Positions 45,649 through 54,852 of a stretch of 64,000 nucleotides of DNA are shown one piece after another (the stretch's first letter is position 1; the number at the start of each line of letters is the position of its first letter). The DNA comes from Streptomyces sp. V4I2 (GTDB lineage: Bacteria; Actinomycetota; Actinomycetes; Streptomycetales; Streptomycetaceae). Location: NCBI RefSeq assembly GCF_030817655.1, contig NZ_JAUSZM010000003.1:4092001-4156000 (forward strand), in the 5' to 3' direction. The notes under the pieces were generated by a model. That model saw only the letters and a list, made by a program, of their open reading frames with translations. It searched no databases and was not told the DNA's origin. The position numbers were made by a program, and so were the translations under genes.

Positions 45649-46977
45649 GTGAGACACGCATGTGCCCTGCCCGTGACGCACGGGCTGAACCCCGTCCTGC
45701 CGGTGGTAGCGGTGATCGCCCTGCTGGCGCTGCCCGTCCCGCCGGGCGACGAGGGTGGCTTGACCCCCGCCGACGCCGCCTCCGGTGCCGTCGTACTGTG
45801 CTGCGCCGTGCGACTGCTGCACCACCGCCGACGACCCCTGTCTCCCACGGCCGCCGTGGTGCTGGGCCTGCCCGTGGTCGGGATCGCGGTCGCGGCGGCG
45901 GGGGCCGGGGACCCGGGCACCGCGGTCACGGGCTTCTCGCGCTATCTGCAGATCTTCGTTCTCGTCCCGGCTGCCGTCCTGCTTCTCGTCCGCGACCGGC
46001 GCGACCTCCGGCTGCTGGCCTGGTCGGTGGTCGCGCTCGCGGTCTGGCAGGGGGCCGTCGGGGTGCACCAGTACGCGACCGGGACGGGCGCCTCGTACAT
46101 GGGCCAGGAGATCCGGGCGGTCGGCACCTTCCGACCCGGGGACGTCATGGGGATGGCGACCGTGGTCGGCTTCGGGCTGGTGTGCGCGGTGGGCCTGGCC
46201 CTCGTACCGGGGTCCGTGCGACAGCGGGCGTGGGCCGTGGCGTGCGCACTGCTGCTCCTTGTTCCGCTGGCCGTGTCCTTCAGCCGGGGCGCGTGGATCG
46301 CCACGGCCCTCGCGTGCGCGGCGCAGTTGGCGCTGGCGGGCCTGCGGCGGGCAGTGGCGGCGGGTGCGGTGGTGGCTGCCGCCGCCGTGATCGTCGTCGG
46401 CGGCTTCGGCATCGGATCCGGACTGCTGCAGGAGCGGTTGAGCAGCATCGGGCAGGTCGCCGACGCGCCGGACCAGTCGGTGACCGACCGGTACACGATG
46501 TGGGCGGCGGCGGCCGGCATGTGGCGTGAGCGGCCGCTCACGGGCGTCGGCCTCAAGGGCTTCTCCTACCACCGCGACAGCCACGCCTCGCTGGCGCTGT
46601 CCTCGGGCAGCGATGTCGAGGGCGCGGGTATGGAGTACCGGAAGCAGCCGTTGCTGTCGCCGCACAACATGTACCTGCTGCTGCTCGGTGAGCAGGGACT
46701 GATCGGGCTGCTGGCGCTGGCGGGGAGCTGGCTGGCGCTGCTCGTGCTGGGGGTGCGGAGGCTGATCCGCGCTCGCAGAGCGCAAGACGCCGATCTCGAC
46801 TGCGGGCTCGTCGCCTGCGGGCTGCTGGTCTGGCAGCTGACCGACTTCGCGTACGCCGACATCGGCGGGCCCTCGACCGTCCTCACCGCCGTCTGCCTCG
46901 GGTTGACGGCGTGGTGGGCGCTGGCCGGTCGGGAGCCGGCCCTATCCGATGTGTCCCGGAAGGCTGCGTCACGATGA
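45649..46977 (+). CDS. O-antigen ligase / Wzy-like polymerase
   Basis: 442 residues, about ten membrane helices, with the large periplasmic-type loop (about residues 265-330) of the Wzy_C domain. That loop contains TMWAAAAGMWRERPLTGVGLKGF and HNMYLLLLGEQGLIG. The family polymerises or ligates lipid-linked saccharide units outside the membrane. GTG 45649 lies 6 bp after the sugar transferase gene. The stop overlaps the flippase start. Confidence 0.88.
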   Translation: MRHACALPVTHGLNPVLPVVAVIALLALPVPPGDEGGLTPADAASGAVVLCCAVRLLHHRRRPLSPTAAVVLGLPVVGIAVAAAGAGDPGTAVTGFSRYLQIFVLVPAAVLLLVRDRRDLRLLAWSVVALAVWQGAVGVHQYATGTGASYMGQEIRAVGTFRPGDVMGMATVVGFGLVCAVGLALVPGSVRQRAWAVACALLLLVPLAVSFSRGAWIATALACAAQLALAGLRRAVAAGAVVAAAAVIVVGGFGIGSGLLQERLSSIGQVADAPDQSVTDRYTMWAAAAGMWRERPLTGVGLKGFSYHRDSHASLALSSGSDVEGAGMEYRKQPLLSPHNMYLLLLGEQGLIGLLALAGSWLALLVLGVRRLIRARRAQDADLDCGLVACGLLVWQLTDFAYADIGGPSTVLTAVCLGLTAWWALAGREPALSDVSRKAASR

Positions 46978-48638
46978 CGATCACACCCCCTCAGGCAGGG
47001 GACGCCACGGTCGCCTCGGCACACCCCGGCACGGACGCCCCGGACGAGAAGGGCTGCACCACATACGACTCGCGCGGCTTCCTGGCCAGGGCCGCGCTCG
47101 TCACCGTCGTCCTCTCGCTGGCCGGTACTCTGCTGGGCCTCGGGAGGGACCAGGCGCTGGCACACCTTTTCGGGGCCGGGCCCGAGACGGACGCCTTCCT
47201 GGTCGCCTGGACGGTGCCGGAGTTCGCGTCGACGCTGCTGATCGAGGACGGCCTTGCCTTCGTACTCGTACCGGCGTTCACCGCGGTCGTGGCCCGCCGC
47301 GCCCAGGGCGACACGGGCGATCCGGTGCGCGCCCTGGTCCGTGGCACGCTGCCCCGCCTGGCACTGGCGTTCGCCGTGGCGTCGGCCTTGCTCGTCTGGG
47401 GGGCGCCGTACCTGGTCGATGTGCTGGCACCGGGACTTCCGGATCCCGGACTCGCTGAGGACTGCACCCGCCTGACCGGCACCTGCGTTCTGACCTTCGG
47501 ACTCGCCGGCTACTGCAGCGCGGCCTTGCGCGCGCATCGCCGTTTCGCGGCGCCCGCGGCCATCTACGTCGCCTACAACACCGCTGTCATCACAGCGATG
47601 TTCGTCCTCGGCGACCGCTGGGGCGTACGGGCGGCGGCGACCGGTGTCGCGGTGGGCGGCGTGCTCATGATCGCCATCCAACTGCCATCGCTGTTACGGC
47701 AGTTGCGCCGCAAGCGGGCGGCGTCCCTCGAAACGGGGGCGGCGGACCGCGCGGCGCCGGCGGTGGACCGGCGCGCCATGAACCTCGCCCTCATCCTCAC
47801 CGTCCTGCTCTTCGCCCTGTGCCGCCAGTCCCAGGTCCTCATCGAGCGCTGCCTGGCCTCCACGCTCCCCGCCGGCGCCATCTCGCATCTGAACTACGCC
47901 CAGAAGGTGGCCCAGATGCCGATGGTGCTCGCCCTGATGCTGTGCACGGTCACCTTCCCGGTCGTGTCCCAGGCGCTGGCGCAGGGAGACACCGAGCGGG
48001 CCCGCGACCGGGTCGAGCGCGACCTCCGGGCGGTGTCGTGTGTCGTGCTGTTCGGCACCGCGGCCGTCGTCGCGTGTGCTCCTCAGCTCGTCCACACCCT
48101 GTTCGAGCGGGGGGCGTTCACCGCACAGGACACCGCGGCCACCGCCGCCGTCATGCGCGTGTACGCGCTCGGGCTGCTGGGCCACGCACTGGTGGGAGCG
48201 CTCGTCCGCTCCTACTTCTCGGCGGGGCGGCCCACCTGGTACCCCGTGGCCGCGATGACCGCCGGGATCGTCGTCACCGCGTGGATCGGTGCGGGAACGG
48301 TCGATTCGTGGGGCGTGCTGGGGATCGCCGCGGCCAACGCGGCCGGCATCACTCTCACCGCCCTGATCCTGCTGTACGGCATGGAGTCGCACGGCGTGCC
48401 GATCCGCGTCCGGCCGCTGCTGGCCGCGATGGGCAGGCCGCTGCGGGCGGCGATGGTCGCCTGTGGCGCGGGCGGGTTCTGCGCGAGCCTCGTCGACTCC
48501 CCCGTCCTCGGGCTCGCAGCCGGCGGCACAGCCGTGACCGTCGTCTTCTTCCTGCTCGCCCGGATGCCGGGCGAGCAGCGCCTCGCACCCGCACTCCACA
48601 CCGCTGCCCGGAGGCTTTCGCGTGCTCGATCCCGCTGA
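46974..48638 (+). CDS. MurJ/MviN-like lipid-linked oligosaccharide flippase
   Basis: 554 residues with 13-14 helices. MVF-family landmarks are LVTVVLSLAGTLLGLGRDQALAHL-type TM1, FGAGPETDAFLVAWTVPE and the RCLASTLPAGAISHLNYAQK region with VAQMPMVLALMLC. It most likely moves lipid-linked repeat units across the membrane, replacing a Wzx protein in this cluster. GGAAGG precedes ATG 46974. The downstream deacetylase start lies inside its end (17-bp overlap). Confidence 0.9.
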   Translation: MTITPPQAGDATVASAHPGTDAPDEKGCTTYDSRGFLARAALVTVVLSLAGTLLGLGRDQALAHLFGAGPETDAFLVAWTVPEFASTLLIEDGLAFVLVPAFTAVVARRAQGDTGDPVRALVRGTLPRLALAFAVASALLVWGAPYLVDVLAPGLPDPGLAEDCTRLTGTCVLTFGLAGYCSAALRAHRRFAAPAAIYVAYNTAVITAMFVLGDRWGVRAAATGVAVGGVLMIAIQLPSLLRQLRRKRAASLETGAADRAAPAVDRRAMNLALILTVLLFALCRQSQVLIERCLASTLPAGAISHLNYAQKVAQMPMVLALMLCTVTFPVVSQALAQGDTERARDRVERDLRAVSCVVLFGTAAVVACAPQLVHTLFERGAFTAQDTAATAAVMRVYALGLLGHALVGALVRSYFSAGRPTWYPVAAMTAGIVVTAWIGAGTVDSWGVLGIAAANAAGITLTALILLYGMESHGVPIRVRPLLAAMGRPLRAAMVACGAGGFCASLVDSPVLGLAAGGTAVTVVFFLLARMPGEQRLAPALHTAARRLSRARSR

Positions 48639-49389
48639 CCGCAGTCCTTTGGCCGCCCCCGGACCCATCACCCCCCGGCGCAGACCGGGCCCGCCCCCCT
48701 GGGTGGCGATGTACCACTCCGTGGGCGACTGTTCCCACGACCCGTACCGCGTCACCGTCTCACCCGGCCGTCTGGACCGGCAGCTCGGCTGGCTCCGCCG
48801 CCGGGGCCTGCGCGGCGCCGGCGTCCACGAGCTGCTCGCCGCGCGCGCCCGGGGAGAGGGACAGGATCTGGTGGGGCTGACCTTCGACGACGGGTACGCC
48901 GACTTCCTCACGCACGCCCTGCCGCTGCTGCGGCGCCACGACTGCGGCGCCACCCTCTTCGTACTGCCGGGCAGGCTGGGCGGCGAGAACGCCTGGGACC
49001 CGTGCGGCCCGCGCAAGCCGCTGCTGTCGGCGGAAGGCATCCGGCATGCCGCCGCCCAGGGCGTCGAGATCGGCTCGCACGGCCTCACGCATGTGGACCT
49101 GACCCGGGCCGACGACGCCCTGCTCCGCGCCGAGGTGAAGGACAGCAGAACAGCGCTCTGCGAACTGGTCGGTGCTGACATCCACGGCTTCTGCTACCCG
49201 TACGGACTGGTCGACCGCCGCGCCGTCGACGCCGTACGGGAGGCGGGCTACAGATACGCCTGCGCCACCGACCCCGGCGACCTGTCCTGTCCGCTCGCCA
49301 TCCCCCGCGTCCACGTCGGCGAACGGGACACCCCCTGGCGGCTGCGCCTGAAGCACCTGCTGCGCCGCCGCCCCGTCGAAGGAGTGTGA
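48622..49389 (+). CDS. polysaccharide deacetylase (NodB/CE4)
   Basis: 255 residues. WVAMYHSVGD begins the domain near residue 27. Motif 1 is LTFDDGYADF (catalytic and metal Asp), motif 2 is GSHGLTHVDL (metal histidines), and motif 3 is FCYPYGLVD. No signal peptide is obvious, so it may act in the cytoplasm or on an intermediate before flipping. It would remove N- or O-acetyl groups from the polymer's amino sugars. GTG 48622 overlaps the flippase gene. Confidence 0.9.
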   Translation: MLDPADRSPLAAPGPITPRRRPGPPPWVAMYHSVGDCSHDPYRVTVSPGRLDRQLGWLRRRGLRGAGVHELLAARARGEGQDLVGLTFDDGYADFLTHALPLLRRHDCGATLFVLPGRLGGENAWDPCGPRKPLLSAEGIRHAAAQGVEIGSHGLTHVDLTRADDALLRAEVKDSRTALCELVGADIHGFCYPYGLVDRRAVDAVREAGYRYACATDPGDLSCPLAIPRVHVGERDTPWRLRLKHLLRRRPVEGV

Positions 49390-49398
49390 GTCTGCGCG

Positions 49399-50553
49399 AT
49401 GCCCGGGTTGAAGGCCCTGCACATCATCACCGGACTCGGCGTAGGCGGTGCCGAACAGCAACTCCGGCTGCTGCTGCGACACCTGCCCGTCGACTGCGAC
49501 GTCGTGACGCTCACCAACCCCGGGGCAGTCGCCGAGGGGCTGAGGGCGGACGGCGTCCGTGTCATCCACCTGGGTATGACCAACAACCGCGATCTGTCCG
49601 CCCTGCCCCGTCTGGTCCGCCTGATCCGGTCCGGCGGCTACGACCTCGTCCACACCCACCTCTACCGGGCCGGCGTGTACGGGAGGATCGCCGCGCGCCT
49701 GGCGGGCGTCCGAGCCCTGGTGGCCACCGAACACTCCCTCGGCGGCACCCAACTGGAGGGCCGCGCCCTGACTGCCGGCGTGCGCGCGCTGTACCTGGCC
49801 AGCGAGCGGCTGGGCCGCGCCACGGTCGCGGTCTCGCCCACGGTGGCCGACCGGCTCCGGCTGTGGGGTGTACCCGAGCAGCGCATCGAGATCGTGCCCA
49901 ACGGCGTCGACGTGGCCCGCTTCCGCTTCGACCCGGTCAGCCGCGAACGCACTCGCCACCGACTCGGGCTGCCGGAGGGCGCGCACGTCATCGGCGGCAT
50001 CGGCCGGCTGACCACGGGCAAGCGGTTCGACGTCCTGATCGGCGCACTGGCTCACCTGCCCCGCGATCACAGGCTCCTGCTGGTCGGCGGTGGCCCGGAG
50101 GAGAACATGCTGCGGCGGACCGCCCAGCAGGCCGGTGTGACCGACCGGGTGCTGTTCACCGGCGAACGGCCCTACGACCTCGACGGTACCGGCGGCCTCG
50201 ATCTGCCGTCGTTGACCTCGGCCATGGATGTGCTCGCCTCGCCGAGCCCGGAGGAGTCCTTCGGGCTCGCCGTCGTGGAGGGTCTGGCGGCGGGGCTGCC
50301 GGTGCTGTACAGCTCCTGTCCGGCCGTCGAGGATCTTCCGCCGCGCCTGGCCGCCGGGGCCCGCCGGGTGCGGGGCGGTGCGGACGCGTTCGCCCGCGCC
50401 CTGGGCGAGGCCGGGCGGTATCCCCCGCCGAGCCGCCCGATCTCCGCCGCCGCCCGCCACTACTGCATCACGCGCACCGCCGCACTGCTCATGGACGTGT
50501 ACGCGGCCGCCGTCTCCTGCTCGTCTCCGTCGCCCCTGGAAGTGACTCCCTGA
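49399..50553 (+). CDS. GT4-family glycosyltransferase
   Basis: 384 residues with ALHIITGLGVGGAEQQLRLL at the N-terminus, HTHLYRAGVYGRIAA near residue 93, IVPNGVDVARF, GIGRLTTGKRFDVLIGAL and the EX7E-type SPEESFGLAVVEGLAAGLP. Between residues 250 and 275 there is a short insertion (ERPYDLDGTGGLDLPSL). AAGGAG lies upstream of ATG 49399. It probably adds a second sugar to the exopolysaccharide unit. Its stop overlaps the chain-length-regulator start (TGATG). Confidence 0.9.
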   Translation: MPGLKALHIITGLGVGGAEQQLRLLLRHLPVDCDVVTLTNPGAVAEGLRADGVRVIHLGMTNNRDLSALPRLVRLIRSGGYDLVHTHLYRAGVYGRIAARLAGVRALVATEHSLGGTQLEGRALTAGVRALYLASERLGRATVAVSPTVADRLRLWGVPEQRIEIVPNGVDVARFRFDPVSRERTRHRLGLPEGAHVIGGIGRLTTGKRFDVLIGALAHLPRDHRLLLVGGGPEENMLRRTAQQAGVTDRVLFTGERPYDLDGTGGLDLPSLTSAMDVLASPSPEESFGLAVVEGLAAGLPVLYSSCPAVEDLPPRLAAGARRVRGGADAFARALGEAGRYPPPSRPISAAARHYCITRTAALLMDVYAAAVSCSSPSPLEVTP

Positions 50554-51236
50554 TGACCTCCGACACCGAGCCCCTGACGACCCCGGCGACCTCGGCGAAG
50601 CCGGTCCGTCGGCACCCCGCTCGCAGGCGCCTGCGAGCGCTGCCACCGTGGTCCCTGCTCGCGGCCGGCACCCTCGCCGGTGCCCTGGCCGGTGGCACGT
50701 ACGGCGCCCTCGCACCGTCCGCCTACTCGGCCACGGCGTACGTCGTGGCCGTTCCGACCGAGAAATCGGATCCCCAGGCTGCGCTCGGCTTCGCCCAGGC
50801 GTACGGCCGCGTCGCCACGCAGCTCGCGGTGCTCGGGGAGGCCCGGGCGGGGGCGGGCGTACCGATGCGGACGCTGCTCGAGAACGTGCGGACGGCGACC
50901 TCCCCGGACGCCCCCATGGTCGCCGTGACGGCCACCGCCGCACGCCCCGACCTCGCCGTCGACATGGCCAACGCGGTCACCCGCGCGCTGACGCGGCACG
51001 CCGACCGCGCCAAGGACGCCACGCACGTCGAACTCCAGCAGTTCTCCCGAGCCGTCAGACCCACCGAACCGTCCTCGGCGTCACCGGTTCTGACCGTCCT
51101 GGTGGGCGCGAGCGCGGGCGGCCTGCTCGGCGGCCTCGCGCTGCTGGTCCGCCCGCGCCGGACCCCCGTCGACAGCGCACCCCCGGCCGTCGTGCCCGGC
51201 CCGGCCACCGCAGCCGACACCCAGGGACAGCCGTGA
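50553..51236 (+). CDS. Wzz-like polysaccharide chain-length regulator
   Basis: 227 residues. A basic N-terminus is followed by membrane helix 1 (SLLAAGTLAGALAGGTYGAL, about 34-53). An extracytoplasmic domain (about 55-175) has SATAYVVAV and helical APMVAVTATAARPDLAVDMAN, and helix 2 lies at about 178-200 (VLTVLVGASAGGLLGGLALL). No Walker motifs, so no BY-kinase domain is attached. It should control polymer length together with the Wzy-like protein. Confidence 0.82.
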   Translation: MTSDTEPLTTPATSAKPVRRHPARRRLRALPPWSLLAAGTLAGALAGGTYGALAPSAYSATAYVVAVPTEKSDPQAALGFAQAYGRVATQLAVLGEARAGAGVPMRTLLENVRTATSPDAPMVAVTATAARPDLAVDMANAVTRALTRHADRAKDATHVELQQFSRAVRPTEPSSASPVLTVLVGASAGGLLGGLALLVRPRRTPVDSAPPAVVPGPATAADTQGQP

Positions 51237-52375
51237 GTGGGGTGCTGCAGGCCCGCGGTGACACGCTGAGGGTGGAGCTGTGCACAGACGAGCGGGAGTT
51301 CGCGGCGCTCGGCCCGGCCTGGGGACGGCTGTACCGAAGGTGCGCTGCGGCGACCCCGTTCCAGAGCCACGCCTGGCTGCACTCCTGGTGGACCTCGTAC
51401 GGCAGACCCGGCCGGCTGCGGCTGGTGCTGGTGCGCGACAGCGGGGCCCCCGGAGAGCGGGGAGAACTCCGTGCGGCCGCACCGCTGATGCGGGTCGGGC
51501 GGTCCTTGCCCCGGCTCGTCCCGCTGGGCGGGGCCATCTCCGACTTCGGGGACGTGCTGCTCGACGACGAACATGCCGGCCCTGCGGCGGCCTCGCTCGC
51601 CGATGCGCTGTGGACGGCCGCCTGCACCGCGCTGATCGACTTCCGCGAGGTGAGGCCCGGCAGCGCGGTCGAACGCGTCTACGAGCATTGGCGCGGGCCT
51701 CGCCTCCGCTTGCGCGATTCACTCTGCCTGGAACTGCCCGCCGTACCGATGGAGGAGTTGATGGCCCGACTGCCCGGGGTGAAAGCCCGGCGGGCGCGGG
51801 CCCAGTTGCGCAAACTGACCGCAATGGGCGTGACCCGCCGGACCGCGCCCCCCGGCGAGGTGGGCGCGGCGCTGCGGCGGCTCCTCGCCCTGCATCGGCT
51901 GCAGTGGCAGAACCGCCGTGTGACTCCGGAGCATCTTCGGGAGCGGTTCGCCACGCACCTCGTGCGCGCGGTCGGCCCATTGGTGCGCTCGGGTGACGCC
52001 GTGGTCACCGAGTTCCTGCTGGACGGCGAGGTGGTGGCCGTGGACCTCACCCTGCTGGCTCCGCGCCTGGCGGGCTGCTATCTGTACGGCGTCCATCCGC
52101 TGCTGCGCGAACGGAAGGCGGACATCGCCGTGATGCTGCTGGACGCCTGTGCCCAGGGCACCGTCACCGGTGGGTGCGGCGCGCTGAGCCTGCTGCGCGG
52201 CGACGAGCCGTACAAGCACCGCTGGCGCCCCGAGCCCGTGGTCAACCAGCGGTTGCTGCTGGCCCGGCGACGCACCGGCCCGCTGCTGTCGGTGGTCGCC
52301 TGCTCGGTAGCCGCACGCAACCATGGCAGGGAACTCGTGCACCGGTACAAGGAGCAGGGCGGCGCCAGGAGCTGA
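51233..52375 (+). CDS. CelD/FemAB-like GNAT acyltransferase
   Basis: 380 residues with the BcsL/CelD GNAT architecture (Acetyltransf_6). The N-terminal half has FQSHAWLHSWWTSYG and LGGAISDFGDVLL; the C-terminal half has QWQNRRVTPEHLRERFA, GEVVAVDLTLLAPRLAGCYL and LRGDEPYKHRWRPEP. Such proteins occur in cellulose and exopolysaccharide clusters and are thought to acylate sugars or related acceptors. GTG 51233 overlaps the preceding stop. It is the last gene in the plus-strand operon. Confidence 0.85.
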   Translation: MSGVLQARGDTLRVELCTDEREFAALGPAWGRLYRRCAAATPFQSHAWLHSWWTSYGRPGRLRLVLVRDSGAPGERGELRAAAPLMRVGRSLPRLVPLGGAISDFGDVLLDDEHAGPAAASLADALWTAACTALIDFREVRPGSAVERVYEHWRGPRLRLRDSLCLELPAVPMEELMARLPGVKARRARAQLRKLTAMGVTRRTAPPGEVGAALRRLLALHRLQWQNRRVTPEHLRERFATHLVRAVGPLVRSGDAVVTEFLLDGEVVAVDLTLLAPRLAGCYLYGVHPLLRERKADIAVMLLDACAQGTVTGGCGALSLLRGDEPYKHRWRPEPVVNQRLLLARRRTGPLLSVVACSVAARNHGRELVHRYKEQGGARS

Positions 52376-52405
52376 GCCTCCCGCTGCCCTTTCGGGCCGG
52401 CGGGG

Positions 52406-53602
52406 TCACCAGATGCGTGACCACCAGTCGGAGCGGATGCAGACCTTCCCTCCGAGCCAGGACCCGAGCCAGTCATCCAGGTCCAGTGGCGAGCAGTTCG
52501 GGTGCGGCGGAGACACCGGTGCGAGCTGTGGCGTCGGCAGCGGCAGGGGCCCAGTGGGGCCGGAGAGCGCGGACCGGTACACCTCGGCCGCCTGTGAATT
52601 CCGCCGGCACTGCCACACGCCGTGCGGGCAGTAGTCGGTGATCGTGTTGTACAGCGGCTTGTGCTCGTCGATCCAGGCGAGCATGCGCCGCATGTACTCC
52701 GCGTTGTCGCCGTTGCGGAACAGGCCCCATTCCGGATACGAGATGGGCTTGCCGCGTTCTTTCGCGAAGTCCACGTGTTCCTGCAGTCCGTACGGCTCGG
52801 TCACCTGTCCGTCGAAGGACATTCCCCGCGGCTGGTCGTACGTATCCATCCCGATGATGTCAACCGTGGTGTCCCCGGGATAGCACTGCGTCCAGGGAAT
52901 GTCGTCGCGCCCGCGACTCGGTGTGAAGTCGAACCGGAACTGCTGCCCCGCCACCGAACGCATGACGGTGACGATTCTGTTCCAGTATGTCTTCCAGGCC
53001 TCCGGGTCCGGCCCGCACCGATGGGTGTACGTGATGCCGTTCATCTCCCACCCGAGCACGAGCACCGTGTCCGGTACCCCCAGGGCGACCAGCCGCTCGG
53101 CCAGACGGCGGTAGTGCCCATCGAACTCCCCGGCCGCGCCCCGCCGCAGCAGCGCACGCGCCTCGGCATCGGACACGCCCTCCTCATTGCGTTCCATCAT
53201 GGGCACGTTGAGGACGAACATCCGGTCCGCCCTCTCCCGACGCCAGGCCGCCCAGACATCCAGGAAGCGGGGCTCGCCCTCGATGTTGCTCCAGAGGTCA
53301 CCTGGCAGGTAGGTGTGTCCCACCCGCAGTTGGGCCCCGTTCAGCCACCGGCTGAGCCCTGCCATACGGGCCACGCCGAGCGAGCCGTAGTGGAGGTAGG
53401 CGCCGAAGGCGGGTTGCGGGGCGAGCGGTACAGCCGGCACGGGCGGTGCGGGCGGGAGGACGGTGGCTGTCGGCACAGGCGTCTGGGCGGCCTTCTGGGC
53501 CGAGGCGTCCACGGCGTGTCCCGGTACCAGGGCGGCCAACGCGAGAAACCCGGCCGCGACGTACAGAGGCCATCTTCTGCGACTCCGTTGCTGAGCGGCC
53601 AT
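52406..53602 (-). CDS. secreted GH26-like glycoside hydrolase
   Basis: 398 residues. The signal peptide or anchor reads WPLYVAAGFLALAALVPGHA (about 11-30), followed by a Pro/Ala-rich linker (to about 65) and a TIM-barrel-type catalytic domain. VLVLGWEMNG with Glu186 as likely acid/base and ISYPEWGLF with Glu291 as likely nucleophile match clan GH-A/GH26 enzymes. AAAGGAG lies before ATG 53602. It converges on the exopolysaccharide operon and is plausibly the hydrolase that trims or releases that polymer (inference). The C-terminus has several Cys and Trp (NCSPL..., KVCIRSDWWSRIW). Confidence 0.8.
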   Translation of the reverse strand: MAAQQRSRRRWPLYVAAGFLALAALVPGHAVDASAQKAAQTPVPTATVLPPAPPVPAVPLAPQPAFGAYLHYGSLGVARMAGLSRWLNGAQLRVGHTYLPGDLWSNIEGEPRFLDVWAAWRRERADRMFVLNVPMMERNEEGVSDAEARALLRRGAAGEFDGHYRRLAERLVALGVPDTVLVLGWEMNGITYTHRCGPDPEAWKTYWNRIVTVMRSVAGQQFRFDFTPSRGRDDIPWTQCYPGDTTVDIIGMDTYDQPRGMSFDGQVTEPYGLQEHVDFAKERGKPISYPEWGLFRNGDNAEYMRRMLAWIDEHKPLYNTITDYCPHGVWQCRRNSQAAEVYRSALSGPTGPLPLPTPQLAPVSPPHPNCSPLDLDDWLGSWLGGKVCIRSDWWSRIW

Positions 53603-53898
53603 GGCAGCTCCTTTCTCCGCACATCGACAGCAGCCGAACCGCCCGGACCGCCACCCTTTATCCGAATCCACTCCATTGATCAGTCATATGTGTGCCCGTA
53701 CTACCGACTGAGTCCTCTGCCTTGGCAGGCCCTGACCACCCGCACGAGTGAGTCGTGACCGAGGAAAACAAAGTGAATCCGCCGGCCCTCGATCCCTTTC
53801 GCCACGGAAGGGCCCGCGGCCGTGTGGTCCCTGCGGCCGGGCCGGAATCGCGACGCGCGACCGGAGCATGGAGGGCCCTCGGGACCGGGAAAGCACTC
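53603..53898. other. intergenic stretch without a recognised gene
   Basis: Between the GH26-like gene start and the terminator of the LPETG-protein gene. Open frames here lack ribosome-binding sites and family features. The promoter of the hydrolase should lie at about 53610-53700; an AT-richer patch (CAGTCATATG, about 53681-53690) is the only weak candidate. Confidence 0.4.
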
Positions 53899-53927
53899 GG
53901 GTGCCGGACGCGGCACGTCCGGCACCC
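53899..53927. terminator. strong hairpin terminator
   Basis: GGGTGCCGGACG, loop CGGCA, CGTCCGGCACCC: a perfect 12-bp stem extendable by one pair. It lies 12 bp beyond the frameshift-corrected stop (53939) of the minus-strand LPETG-protein gene. Confidence 0.8.
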
Positions 53928-53938
53928 GGTGCAGAGCA

Positions 53939-54852
53939 CTACCGACGGGACGCGGCCCGGCCTCGTCGGTACAGGATCACGCCGCTCGTCAACAGCAGCG
54001 CGCCGCGGCCCCCGAGGCCGCGATGGCCTGCTTGTCGAGGCCGGTCTCGGGGAGGTGGGGCGGTTCCGCCGGTGGCGAGGCCGGGGGCTTGGGGTGCCCG
54101 TCGGTCGGTGGTGACCACGTGGGCGGCTGCTTGGTCGGCGGAGTGGTGGGAGGCGGGGACGTGGGCGGCGTGGTGGTGGGAGGCTCCGTGGACGGTGTGT
54201 CGCCGTAGCCTCCCGGCGTCTCCGAGCCACCGGGGTCCTCGCCGTACCCACCCGGCGTCTGCGAGCCACCGGGGTCCTCGCCGTACCCACCCGGCGTCTC
54301 CGAGCCACCGGGGTCCTCGCCGTACCCACCCGGCGCCTCCGAGCCACCGGGCTTCTCGCCGTACCCACCCGGCGCCTCCGAGGCGTCTCCGTCACCGGGG
54401 TCCTCGCCGTCACCGGCGTCCTCGCCGTAGCCTCCCGGCGCCTCCGAGGCGTCCCCATCACCACGGTCCTCGCCGTCACCGGCGTCCTCGCCGTAGCCTC
54501 CCGGCACCTCCGAGGCCCCACCATCACCGGGGTCCTCGCCGTACCCACCCTCAGGGCCGGAACCGAGCACAGCGACATCGACGTGGCCGGTGTCGCCGTC
54601 AAGACCGCCGGGCCGGCGGTCATCGCTGTGGGCGGCGTCGTGCGGGACGCCCGACAATCCACGCGAGTTCGGGCCGCTGGTGAAGGAGTTCCCGAAGGAC
54701 GGGTCAGTCGCGGCACTCACGTCGTTGGACTTGTCAGGGGCGCTGACGGACACCTCGGCTTGCGTGTCCGCGAACGCCGTGATGCCGTACAAGGGCAGGA
54801 TGCTCGTCGCGGCGGCAGCCACGACCATTCCCCTACTCAGGTTCTTTCGCAA
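53939..54852 (-). pseudogene. repeat-rich LPETG surface protein with frameshifted sorting signal
   Basis: Starts at TTG 54852 (reading RKNLSRGMVVAAAATSILPL, a Streptomyces secreted-protein leader; GAGGAAG upstream). A Ser/Asp region and Gly-Tyr-Gly-Glu-Asp repeats (about residues 90-220) follow, then a Thr/Pro-rich wall-spanning stretch and HLPETGLDKQAI. The frame as read ends SGAAARCC at 53989. The shifted frame gives ALLLTSGVILYRRGRAASRR, the hydrophobic helix and charged tail required by sortase, with a stop at 53939 just before a terminator. Two extra bases (or one missing) in the GCGGCGCGC stretch near 54000 explain the break. As read, the protein would be secreted without wall anchoring. 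Confidence 0.78.
54202..54556. repeat. 39-bp tandem repeats in the surface-protein gene
   Basis: Four 39-bp units begin at 54202, 54241, 54280 and 54319 (each starting GCCGTA, encoding GGYGEDPGGSETP-like 13-mers). Two 66-bp higher-order units at 54358 and 54424 and a 48-bp unit at 54490 follow. All lengths are multiples of 3, so copy-number change would preserve the frame. Confidence 0.88.

Noticed and set aside
54202..54556. Regular repeats considered as a CRISPR array
   Set aside because: The 39-bp units are contiguous without unique spacers and are translated as in-frame Gly-Tyr-Gly-Glu-Asp repeats; no cas genes are present.
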